NCBI RefSeq assembly: GCF_026210795.1
Contig: NC_089430.1
Coordinates: 4,526,001 to 4,590,000, forward strand
DNA length: 64,000 bases
Reading direction: 5' to 3'
Source of the DNA: Rhizophagus irregularis
Lineage: Eukaryota; Glomeromycota; Glomeromycetes; Glomerales; Glomeraceae
Positions 11,796-22,805 of the stretch are shown here, in pieces. Each line of letters starts with the position of its first letter. Within the stretch, counting starts at the first letter, position 1. The notes beneath the pieces are model-generated. The model worked only from the letters and a program-made list of their open reading frames with translations, searched no databases and was not told the DNA's origin. A program made the translations under genes and the position numbers.

Positions 11796-13110
11796 AAGTT
11801 GGATTGTAATTTTTCAAGTATACTTGTATCTTTTTGTGTAGAATTTTATAATTCTGATTTATTCTGATCTGTTCTAATACGCCTTATAATACAATAATGT
11901 ATCATTGTATCCCAATACTGCAGCTGACACATATAATACTGTTTTCTGACCATTTCTATTAGAAAAGAAAGTAAAATTTTTTTGTGTTATTAAATATAAT
12001 TAAACTTTTATATAAAAAAAAATAAATATTTGCGTAAGAAGTAACATTACCTCATATATTTCGTAATCCTTATTCTGAAATTCTTTTTATTATACATATA
12101 TCCACCTATAACAATCGAGTAACTCTCCAATTGAACTATTAAATTGAACACACTAAATTTTTAAAAAATTAATTAATAATGAAAGTTAAAAAAAAAAATT
12201 GTAATCATCATAATCATATATATAGTAGCGTTATATATTTTACAATTTCCACTAAGCTGTCTATCTACCAGAGAACAAATGGTAGTTAACGCCTACCGTG
12301 ACCTGTGACTGAAACTAGCAGGGTTACCCTTACTTGTCTTGTACTAAAGGTTAAAGGAGTCAGTTGGAGAAGAGGTCAAATTCTCTTTATTTTCCATTTT
12401 TTTTTTAATTCTTTACCATATTTATTATATCACCATTAATGATCACAATCTTTTGTACCCTTAACAAATGTTCGAGTCGTCCTATCAGGAAAAATTTGCA
12501 AAAAAATTATTTAAAAATGAATAAAACTTACGTTGAAGTCTTTCATTATCTCTATCAATCACGTCATATAAATTATAAGTTGATATGATTGATAAATTGA
12601 ATAAATGACGTTAATTAAATTCTATAATATAAAGATATTTCCAAATTGTTAACTTTCAATTTAATTAAAAAAGGAATAAAAATGCATAGCTTAATTCAGT
12701 CGCCCGGAGTTGATAAGTTTCTGCGTATTTGAACAAAAATCTAATAAAATTATGAACGATCGTATTTGAATTTACAACAGTTGCCCCATAAAAAAAGAAA
12801 ATTCGGAATTCTGGACAAATTCTGGAGTGTCAAAAAAATGTCTGGAATTTGTGCGTCCGGAAAGTGTTCCAAAGCGTGACCGTTTCCGAATGTTTTCCGG
12901 ACGCACGGAAAATTTCTGGACATTTTCCATACTTTTCAGGACAAATTCCGAATTTTCTTTTTTTATAGGGTTGGTGTTGTAGATAGAAGAGGATGAAGAT
13001 AAAACTTTATTAATACGAAAAATGTTTTTCTAAAAATGATTATGTCTGATGCTAACCAAATCAAGAGACCGCTTTCGGATATACGATTGAACCTTTATAA
13101 CTGTACGTTC
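11796..13110 (-). pseudogene. Decayed hairpin-protein gene (copy 2)
   Basis: Similarity to the intact gene at 1141-3326 is visible in order: last exon (11810-11965, with indels), sixth exon (12050-12130), fifth exon end (TTCGAGTCGTCCTATCAGG near 12472), fourth exon (12530-12650) and pieces of exon 3 (12700-12780, 12990-13100). Exons 1 and 2 are not seen. Several frameshifts and an unrelated ~120-bp stretch near 12250-12370 disrupt it, and a 187-bp MITE sits in exon 3. It lies upstream of nothing intact: the next kinase to the left is the opposite-strand relic at 10069. Confidence 0.75.
12784..12970. mobile_element. MITE (short, internally deleted), 3-bp TSD
   Basis: The ends are CCCCATAAAAAAAGAAAATT and its inverse (ending CTTTTTTTATAGGG), flanked on both sides by TTG. 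It is the same family as the 295-bp element at 38039-38333 but shorter (187 bp), with one terminal base change. It is inserted in exon 3 of a hairpin-protein pseudogene. Confidence 0.85.
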
Positions 13111-13848
13111 CGCCTGTGAAAAACTCTTTCTTCCTTTTAACTCTGAGAAAGGTTACTCATTTTCTTAGCAATCTTTAACGAATAGAAAAATCTAATAGAA
13201 AATCAGAATAAAAAGTAAAAATATGATTACAAATTTTTTATAATAAAAATTATTTAATTCATATCATTATTAATACCTTTAATTGAATTTCTTATAAAAT
13301 AATTTTTTTTTATGATATCTTTATGACGCTACATATATAGGGCCACGAGATCTTAGGTTTTTTTGCGCTGTTCCTTATTATTTTTTTTTTTAAAAAAATG
13401 GAAAGGTTTATGAAGTACTTTACTTTTAAAATGATTATTATCTATTATGGCTATAAAATCTCATATTTTTCCGAACGTTAAATACGTTAAGCACATTTAT
13501 TTATACTAAATTTCTTAATATTATAAAATCAAAAGTATTTTAGACAAATGAAAAGAAATAAAATAATTCATATTTATTTTTAAATTATGTAATATATAAA
13601 ATAAATAAACGACACTCATGGGGTATATTTGCTGGCGGGTAGGGTGCAAATTATTTAAAATAGATTTGATTCATGTAATTTTTCCTTTAAATAAGGAGCA
13701 TCGCTCCCCTTTGAGTATAATAATAAATAAATAAATAAATAAACGTAACATTATAATACTTAAATATATAAAATATATGATAAGATATATTAAGTGCCTT
13801 TAATAAAAGGTTACTATCATAAATAATCTATTAATTTACTATAATTCC
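13111..13848. other. 3' flank of kinase with SINE-like insertion
   Basis: No gene is supported. The part nearest the kinase stop matches the flank at 17900-18060. The difference is the insertion at 13612-13734. Confidence 0.6.
13612..13734 (+). mobile_element. Short SINE-like insertion with (AATA)n tail
   Basis: Relative to the paralogous flank at 17930-17945, 123 extra bases are present, bounded by an 11-bp direct repeat ATAAATAAACG (13601-13611 and 13735-13745). The insert ends in AATAAATAAA repeats and has a small hairpin (GGAGCATCGCTCC). A target duplication plus simple-repeat tail is the mark of retroposition. No pol III A/B boxes were recognised, so the class is uncertain. Confidence 0.55.
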
Positions 13849-15404
13849 TTATTCAATCATTTCTTCAGCACTTTTTGTTTCATCTGCAAACGAAAAAGTA
13901 CTATTAAAATAAAAATAAAAACAATACATTTATTTATCATTCATTATACATACCTGCATCACTAATTTTTAAATGAGAAATATTAATTTGCAGGAATTCT
14001 ATTTAATGAAATAAAATATGTTAGTATTTTTATAATTAATTTAGTTATTTACAAAATTATTATTTACCTGAAAATTTTTCACTAATTATATTGTCATTTT
14101 TTTCATAATAATCGTCGGAATTTTTTGGTTCGGGAAGATTATTAAAATTAAGTAATCTACTTGTATAAACAGCTTCAGAATGTGTTTCATATGTTAATCC
14201 TAAATTAGTTGAAGGTATGCTGCTAGTCGATAAACTATGGTTGATTTCTTCTGCTTCTTTAATTTGTTTTTGTAATTCTGTTTCGCTCAAAAGTATCTCT
14301 TTCCCCCATTTATCTAAAATATCAGCAATTTCTTTTGTTGTTGGTCGATTTAATGGATTTGCATCTAAGCACCTTTTAATTAAATGTACAATCAATTGGG
14401 GTACTTTAATATTAAACCTTGGTCTAAGTCCTTGACAAATTTTTATTGATAAATTTATATCATGGCTTGCATCATGATATGGAGGTAATCCAGAAATTAC
14501 TTCATACATAATTATACCAAAACTATAAATATCAGAAGCTTTAGTATAATTTTGTCCTCTTAAAATTTCAGGTGCAATATAAGGTAAAACACCATATATT
14601 TTATTTTTTGCACTTTCTGATTCCTTATAATCTGCAGGTTTACATAACCCAATATCAGTTATAATAACATAACCATCAGATGTTAATATATTGCCAATAT
14701 GTAAATCTCTATGAGTCAGTTCGTTTTTGTGAATTTCCTTAAGTCCAGATGCAATATTAGATAAATGTTCAAGCTTATCCTTCCAATCTAATTCACTGTA
14801 ATTTTTATTTAAGCAATTTCGTAAACTTCCATTTTCTGCATATTCCAAAACCATCATATAATTTTTTGTTTCTGGATCTTGAGTTATTCCCATAAGCTAT
14901 AACAACATATGTTTCATGGCCCATTTTATAGTGTAATTTAATCTAAATATACATTTTTTTTTAAAAGCACATTAGTAAAAATCACATCAAAAAATTTCAT
15001 TAAATAATAAAAATTTATACCTCATTAATAAATTCTAGAGTAACATTTTCTGAATTATTTAAACTTTTCAGTGCTACAAACATATTTGAATCCAATCGTC
15101 TCCAATTTTGATTTTCATTATCCCATCTTTCAATTTGTCCATCAATCCATTTTGCTCTATAAACTTTTCCAAAACCGCCTTTTGCAATATATTCAATATC
15201 ATAAAATTTATTGTAAGGTATCCACTCTAATACTTCAAAATCATCATTTGCTGATAATTGAGTATCTTGAATAAATTTGTCAATATCATTATTACCGCTA
15301 GTCCAATTTTTAAAATTTTGTTGAAACCGTTTTGCATTACATGCCTTACACCAATAGCTTCTCGTATTTACTTCACATTTCTCACAATATCCGTTCCAAC
15401 TCAT
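13849..15404 (-). pseudogene. TKL-type kinase with one frameshift
   Basis: Exons by comparison with 18062-19627: 15404-15021, 14942-14068, 13998-13954 and 13883-13849. Exon 1 starts MSWNGYCEKCEVNTRSYW, with a Cys4 ribbon, glycine loop AKGGFGKVYRAKW and lysine in VALKSL. The C-lobe keeps HRDLHIGN, DIGLCKP and YIAPEIL, and the tail YTSRLLNFNNLPEPKNSDD follows. Exon 2 is 875 nt against 874 in the paralog: three Cs at 14889-14891 replace two, so GCTTATGGAATAAC becomes GCTTATGGGAATAAC and the frame breaks between exon start and HRD. Everything else is intact, so this is a very young pseudogene or a base-call error. Confidence 0.8.
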
Positions 15405-16355
15405 GGTTTGATAAATTATTCAAAAAAACAATAATAATAGACTTTATAATAACAAGATAACGGAATAAGTCAAAATATAGGAAAGAAAATTATTTAAATA
15501 TGGAAAAGCTTCATTTATGCATCCAGATTTTGGATTCTGAATTCCAGTATTCGTGTAACAAAACAAATGCTGTACTATTACTGCGTCGGAATATCAAAAA
15601 AAGAAAATAATTTATGTTCTAAAATTAAAATGGTATAGTCTAAAGTGGATCATATTACGTAAGTTTAATGAAAAATGAAATTTATTTATAGAATTGTGTA
15701 TAATCTAAAATATTAAATTTTATAAAATTCAATCAACATTTATTAAAGAAACATTTGAAAACTTAGCATATAATGTTCAAAAGCGGTTAAATTATTACAA
15801 AGGGGATACTTTGGCTATTTAACGTCGGTTCAAGAAGTATATATTCAGATATCATGGATGATATATGTAACATGTTGCCCAACTTATTCTTTTGACGAGG
15901 AGATTTTTACCGAAACGGAACGGAAAAAAAAAACAATTGAGAATATAATGAGAATATAATATAATTTATCCTATTATTCATTCTACGCCATGTTCTTAAG
16001 TATTTTTGCACTGTTAAAAATTAAAACCTCATGAAAAGTGCCGTTTTCAAATGAAATTATCTTTAGAATGTACGATGTTCTCTTAAATTAATTTTTAATA
16101 ATGCTTCATTATCAATCATCATCATTCCACGCCATCCTTTGCGTTAATTTATATAAAATAAATATTTTTATTTATACAACATACAATCCGATATATATTG
16201 TTTACTTATATTAATTATACATATACTTACATATCCGATATATAAAAAAAATAAAAAAAAATCGGGTTACGACTTGTTACGTATAACTACTATTTTTTCT
16301 TTTCTTCTGAGTTCGGATTTTTAATATAGTACAATTTCAACTTTTACCGACTTCC
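15405..16355. other. Array spacer, copy 2
   Basis: It is closely similar to 209-1140. It holds the kinase 5' flank and the 3' flank of the next hairpin-gene copy; no gene is supported. Confidence 0.7.
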
Positions 16356-17745
16356 TCATTTTTTATCATCTAATGAATTAAAAATTTCACCAAGACATTT
16401 ACATTGACTTCTAATTCTAACAAATTCATCAATCAAGGTCATCCTATTATTATTCATGTCATCAATATCCTTTTGAATATATCTTTTACCAAGAATTTTC
16501 CAATTTCTTAATTCTTTATACGCTGATTGTAATTGTTCAAGTATACTCGTATGTTTTTCTATAGAATTTTGTAATTTTGATCTAGTCGAACACGCATTAT
16601 ACATAACTGCTGTCGTCGTTGCTCCTGTCGCATATATTGCTGCTTTTCCGATCCGTTTCTATTTAGAAAAATTTTTTAGGTCATTAAATTTAATTAAGTT
16701 TTTATATAAAAAGAAATTGAACAATAAAATGTAAATAGGTTAGGCCACACAAATTCAATTTTTCGGTTCACGTAACATTGAAATTTAAAATCAACCCGGG
16801 GACCCGGGGTTTATTGTTTATTAGTAAAAAAAGTTTATATATAAAATCGTGACATTTGATTGGTTGACTTTTAAAAGGGAGGAATTTATTTTCGCTCTAG
16901 AAGTTCTCAGCCGCGTGATAAACTTACCCGCCAATAAAATTACGTCCTGATCACATGATAAATTTTTTATATATAAACTTTTTTTTATTGAAATTTGAAA
17001 AAGTGACCCGGCCGGGTGAAGTGAACCGAAAATTCGAATTTGTGTGGCCTTACCTCATATTTTTCGTAATCTTTATTTCCGAAACTTTTTATTATATATA
17101 TATCTATTAAATTGAACGCAGTAAATTTTTTTTTTAAAGAAAAATAATTAATAAATGAAAGATAAAAATGTAAAAAATTGAAAATTAGAATCATAATAAA
17201 TTCTCAAACTTACATTGTAGCGGTATATAATTTACATGATAAACCTTTCTTTGATCTCTAATTTTCATAATTCTTTATTACATTCATTATTAATAATTAT
17301 AACAATTCTCATTAAATCTTCCGCAGCTATAACAAATTGTTCAAGTCGTCTAACTATCAGGAAAAAAAAAATTGCAAAAAATAAATAAACCTTACGTTGA
17401 AGTCTTGCATATTTTTCCTCATCAAACACATACATCGTATAAAATAATCAATAAATCTATAAGAGTTTAATCCATGATAGATAAATAATTCGTAAACTCG
17501 CCGCCAGAGTTGGTATATGCTTCAGCGTATCTAACGTATTTAAATAAAAATCTAGCAAAATTATTATTTGAATAAATCAATCATATTTTAATTGTACAAT
17601 TTAAATCAGTTGGTGCTTTAGAAGAACGTTATATATCAAAGAAAAGGCTTTACTGATACAAAAATTGTTGAAAAGCAGCTGCATCAATATTTTTATTGAT
17701 TTTTCTAAAAGTGATTGTGTCTGCTGACGTTAATTCAGCTTCATT
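16356..17745 (-). pseudogene. Decayed hairpin-protein gene (copy 3)
   Basis: The last exon is nearly identical to that of the intact gene (stop at 16356, frame open through MYNACSTRSKL). The sixth exon (near 17053-17115) has lost about 35 bases including the middle of the first hydrophobic segment. The fifth (17214-17352) and fourth (17395-17500) exons carry indels. Exon 3 is reduced to scraps (17510-17580, 17650-17745), and exons 1-2 are absent. A 307-bp MITE occupies the last intron. Confidence 0.8.
16743..17049. mobile_element. PIF/Harbinger-like MITE, TTA target duplication
   Basis: The ends are inverted copies: GGCCACACAAATTCAATTTT at the left, and the right end AATTTGTGTGGCC is its reverse complement. 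Both sides are flanked by TTA (16740-16742, 17050-17052), the 3-bp TWA-type duplication known for PIF/Harbinger elements. The subterminal GGTTCAC/GTGAACC and CCCGGGGACCCGGGG motifs add further inverted symmetry. There is no coding capacity. The paralog at 1541-1550 lacks it. Confidence 0.85.
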
Positions 17746-18061
17746 AAACTAATTTGAAAAAAAAGGATTATTATTTATTACAACTTTATAAAATCTCATT
17801 TTTTTCTATTTTCCGAATGTTAAATACGTCAAGCACACTTACTAATACATTAATATTATAAATCCAATGTAAAATTTAATACAAATCAAAAAAAAAAATA
17901 CAAGAATTCATATTTATTTGTAATATATAAAATAAATAAACGTAACATTATAATCATGCTTAAATATACAAAATATATGATAAGATATGTTAAATACCTG
18001 ACCTATAATAAAAAGTTACTATCATAAATAAGCTACTATTCTACTAATTTACTACAATTTC

Positions 18062-19627
18062 TTATTCTATCATTTCTTCACCACTTTTTGTTTCATCTGC
18101 AATACGAAAAAAATATTTATTTTTATTATATATAATAAAAAAAAAAAAATTAATTATAATTATACATACCTGCATCACTAATTTTCAATTGTGAAATATC
18201 AATTTGTAGAGATTCTATTTGATGAAATAAAATATGTTAGTATTTTTATAATTAATTTAGTTAATTTAGTTATTCGCAAATTATTATTTACCTGAAAATT
18301 TTTCACTAATTATATTATCATTTCGTTCATCGTAATAATCATCAGAATTTTTTGGTTCGGGAAGATTATTAAAATTAAGTAATCTACTTGTATAAACAGC
18401 TTCAGAATGTGTTTCATATGTTAATCCTAAATTAGTTGAAGGTATGCTGCTAGTCGGTAAACTATGATTGATTTCTCTTGCTTCTTCAATTTGTTTTTGT
18501 AATTCTGTTTCACTCAAAAATACCTCATGCCTCCATTTATCTAAAATTTCTTTAATTTCATTTGCTGTTGGTCGATTCAATGGATTTGCATCTAAGCATC
18601 TTTTAATTAAATGTACAATCAATTGGGGTACTTTAATATTAAACCTTGGTCTAAGTCCTTGACAAATTTTTATTGATAAATTTATATCATGGCTTACATC
18701 ATGATATGGAGGTAATCCAGAAATTACTTCATACATAACTATACCAAAACTATAAATATCAGAAGCTTTAGTATAATTTTGTCCTCTTAAAATTTCAGGG
18801 GCGATATAAGGTAAAACACCATATATTTTGTTTTTTGCGCTTTCTGATTCTTTATAATCTGCAGGTTTACATAACCCCATATCAGTTATAATAGCAATAT
18901 CAGATATTAATACATTGCCAATATGTAAATCTCTATGAGTCAGTTCGTTTTTGTGAATTTTCAAAAGTCCAGATGCAATATTAGCTAAATATTGTAGCTT
19001 ATTCTCCCAATTTAATTCGCTGTAACTTTTAATTAAGTAATTCCGTAAACTTCCATTTTCTGCATATTCCAAAACCATAATATAATTTTTTGTTTCTGGA
19101 TCTTGTGTTATTCCATAAGCTATAACAACAAATGTTTCACGGCCAATTTTATTGTGTAATTTAATCTAAATATACATTTTTTAAAGCACATTAGTAAAAA
19201 TTACATCTAAAAATTTCATTAAATAATAAATAATTTATACCTCATTGATAAATTCTAGTTTAACATTTTCTGAATTATTTAAACTTTTCAGTGCTACAAA
19301 CATATTGGGATAACGGCTCCAATTTTGATTTTCATTATCCCATTTAAAAATATATCCATCAATCCATTTTGCTCTATACACTTTTCCAAAACCGCCTTTT
19401 GCAATATATTGAATATCATAAAATTTATTGTAAGGTATCCACTCTAATACTTCAGAACGTTTAGTTGCTGATGATTGAGTGTCTTGAATAAATTTGTCAA
19501 TATCATTATTATTACCACTAGTCCAATTTTCAAAATTTTGTTGAAACCGTTTTGCATTACATGCTTTACACCAATTAGATCCAGTATTTTCTTGATTACA
19601 TTCCTCACAAATTCCGAACAGACTCAT
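18062..19627 (-). CDS. TKL-type serine/threonine kinase with zinc ribbon, intact
   Basis: Exons 19627-19241, 19165-18292, 18214-18170 and 18096-18062 give 1341 nt, 446 aa, with all phases consistent. Residues 7-23 form a Cys4 ribbon (C7, C10, C20, C23). NFENWTSGN and IDKFIQDTQ form the conserved linker. The glycine loop is at 78-83 (GGFGKV), the lysine in VALKSL at 114 and HRDLHIGN at 206-213. ITDMGLCKP (224-226 is D-M-G, not D-F-G) and YIAPEILRGQNYTKASDIYS follow. Catalytic residues appear complete, so an active cytosolic protein kinase is expected; substrates are unknown. The tail carries SEAVYTSRLLNFNNLPEPK. The last two exons encode only 26 residues. Intron 1 falls right after the conserved FINE motif, as in all paralogs here. 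A decayed hairpin gene lies upstream. Confidence 0.85.
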
Positions 19628-21066
19628 GGTTTGATAAATTATTCAAAAAAAAAATAATAATAGACTTTATAATAACAAGATAGCGGAATAAGTCAAAATA
19701 TCGGAAAGAAAATTATTTAAATATGGAAAAGCTTCATTTTATGCATCCAGATTTCGGATTCTGAATTCCAATATTCGTGTAACAAAACAAATGCTGTACG
19801 ATTACTGCGTCGGAATATCAAAAAAGAAAATAATCTTCGTTCTAAAATTAAAATGGTATAGTCCGATGTGGATCAGTTATTTATAGGATCGTGTATAATC
19901 TAAAATATTAAATTTTTAAATTTAATCAAATTTTATGAATTAATTACACATATATTAGGGACATTTGTTAAATTATTACAAAAGAACACTTTGGTATTTA
20001 ATGTTCGACTGATGAAGTACATATTCAGATATCATGGATATACGTAACATGTATCGCCAAACAAATTTTTTAACGAGACGAAACGGAACTGAAAAAATAA
20101 TGATAAATGATAACTGAATATAGTATAATTATCTTATATGATCATATTGATTTCATGCCATGCTCGACTCTTACGTATTTGCACGGCTGTTAAAAATCAT
20201 AACTTTGTGAAAAATTCCGTTTTTAATGAAATTATCTTTAGAATGTACGATGTTCTCTTAAAATTAATTTTTAATAACGCTTCATTGTCAATAATCATTC
20301 CCACACCATCCTTTTCGTTAATTTATATAAAATAAATATTTATTATTTATACAACACGATATATATTGTTTACTTATGATATTAATTATCCCTTAAAACT
20401 GTAGGGGTTAAAATTAATTTTAAAAATTTTTGAATTTTTAAAATATCTTAAGATCTAGTGATCATAGAAAGATGAAATTATATTTGTTAGATTCCTCTTA
20501 TTAAGGCGTATTTAATGGTAATAAAATCATAACTCTAAAATTGATAGATAAAAAGTTATATTAATTTATAAATTTTTAGATTTTATAAGTTATCCTGTCA
20601 CATAATATTTGTAGAAGGACAATTTTATTTCTATCAGATTCTTCTCATTAAGACGCATCAAATGGTGGTAATTTTATATTTCTAGGGTTAATGGATAAAA
20701 AGATATTTCAATTTGAAAAATTTAGCTACTATTTGTTATAATTTGTTGATCATTTATTTACTTTTAAAAAATCATTAATCAAATTGAATTTTTTTTCGAT
20801 TTTTACTTAGAAAATACTATAGAATTTATTACAAAAATATTGGTTTATGTAATAAAATATTTTAAGATATTTAAAAGTGTCTTTAATTAAAAAACAAAAT
20901 TGCAGGCAAATAAATCAGTATTACATATCAGATATATAAAATGAAACAATAAAAAAAAAAAATCGTGTTACGATTGTTACGTACGACTACTATTTTTTCT
21001 TTTCCTCTGGGTTCGTATTTTTTAATATATAATTTCAACTTTATGAATACTCTTCGCTCGGCTTCC
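19628..21066. other. Array spacer, copy 3, with insertion
   Basis: It matches the other two spacers on both sides of an insertion at 20389-20920. No gene is supported. Confidence 0.65.
20389..20920. repeat. ~530-bp insertion with two internal degenerate direct repeats
   Basis: The paralogous spacers run straight from TTAATTAT to TTACATATC; here 530 bases intervene. Inside, the segment near 20471 (GTTAGATTCCTCTTATTAAGG) recurs near 20620 (ATCAGATTCTTCTCATTAAG), about 147 bp apart. Clear terminal repeats or a target duplication were not found. Confidence 0.55.
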
Positions 21067-22210
21067 TCATTTTTTATCATCATCCAATAATGAATTAAAA
21101 ATTTCACCAAGACATTTACATTGACTTTTAATTCTAACAAATTCATCGGTCAAGGTTATCTTATTATTATTCATGCCATCAACATCCTTTTGAATATATC
21201 TTTTACCGAGGATTTTCCAATTTTTTAATTCTTTATACGCTGATTGTAATTGTTCAAGTATACTCGTATGTTTTTTGTGTCGCATATAATGCTGCTTTTC
21301 TGATCTATTTCTATTTAGAAAAAGAATAATTTTAGGTCGTTAAATTTTTATATAAAATATTGAAGTGAAAAAAGTAGGGTTAGGTTAAAATTACCTCATA
21401 TTTTTTATAATCTTTATTTCCGAAATTCTTTCTATTATAAACGCAGTAATTCCGATTGTACTATGAAATTGAACGCATTAAATTTTTTTTTTTAAAAAAA
21501 AATAATAGATAAATTGTAAAAAATTGTATCATAATAAAAATTTTCAAAAAGTTACATATAATTTACATGATAAATCCTTCTTTTGATTTTCCAATTTTTC
21601 TAATTTTTTATTACATACATTCATTATTAATGATTTAATGATAATAACAAGTCTCATTAAATCTTCCACAGCCTTAACAAAATGTTCAAGTCGTCCTATA
21701 AAAAAAAAAAAATAATTTTTAAAAATGAATAAAATTTACGTTGAAGTCTCTCATGTTTTACCTCATCAATTACATCGTATAAAATAATCAATAAATCCAT
21801 AAGTGTTTTATTCATGATTGATAAATAATTCGTAAAAACTTTAAAGATTCTATTAAATTCTTCATCAGAATCTATTAATACTTGACATGATTGATGAATT
21901 GAATAAAATGCGTTACATAATTTCGAGTAACAACGGTTTCCCCCTTTTAATTAGGTAAAAATTATAATCTCGAATTTAAAGGAATTTTACAAAAAAATGA
22001 GGCCTCCTTTCGTATTCATAAATCCCATTATATGGTGAAATAACTTTCAGTCTGTAATCTAGCGAAATTATTAACTATCGTATTTGAATTCAACATAAAA
22101 CTATGCTAAATAACGCACACGGTAGTACTATCACTATTATCAAAAACGAAACCATTTTGCATTTAACTGAAATTTTATCCGATTAATCGCAAATAGTAAC
22201 AGTAGCCATA
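21067..22210 (-). pseudogene. Decayed hairpin-protein gene (copy 4)
   Basis: The last exon is open from the stop at 21067 but has lost the segment that would join it to the second hydrophobic stretch (junction near 21275). Exon 6 (21395-21450) is truncated. Exon 5 (21540-21695) and exon 4 (21735-21920) are recognisable with indels, and exon 3 scraps extend to about 22210. It lies upstream of the intact kinase at 18062-19627, keeping the array order. Confidence 0.75.
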
Positions 22211-22805
22211 CTAGGCGTAACCCGTCACGTTGCGCCGGAAGAGAGTGATAATAACACACATAGCCATGCAGTGTGAATAGGTCTAGTTTTTTACTATTAT
22301 TATGATGGTATTAATAGGAAATAAATGTAATAAATTACACAATTCACATGCTCATACAAATAACAATAAATTGTGCGTAAGTGTCATACAGTATATGTTA
22401 TATTATTATTAAATACAAATTTTATTTATCACACGAAACAAATGTTGAAATTTATGATTTATTTATACATTTACAAATTCATTGTAAAATTAATTTGTAT
22501 AAGTATTTTATTGTTACATAGTTACAAAAAAAATCTTTTTTTTTTATCTTAAAAAAATTCCAAAAAAAATTACATCTTCTGTTGAAAAAATATATATATA
22601 TTGTTAAAGAAATTCATTATAGCAATCTATTGTTATAGAAAAAAAAATATCTTACTATCATATAAATTAATATGAAAAAAAATTCCCCAGAAAAATTAAT
22701 TATAACGATCTATTGTTACAATAAACTAGAGTAACTTGGTAATTATTAGTGAGTTATAATCATTATACTGTCAGATTGACTCGAAAATTTTGGGTCGGGT
22801 CATCA
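22211..22805. other. AT-rich intergenic region
   Basis: Nothing is supported apart from an AT-rich run leading into the satellite. Confidence 0.6.
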
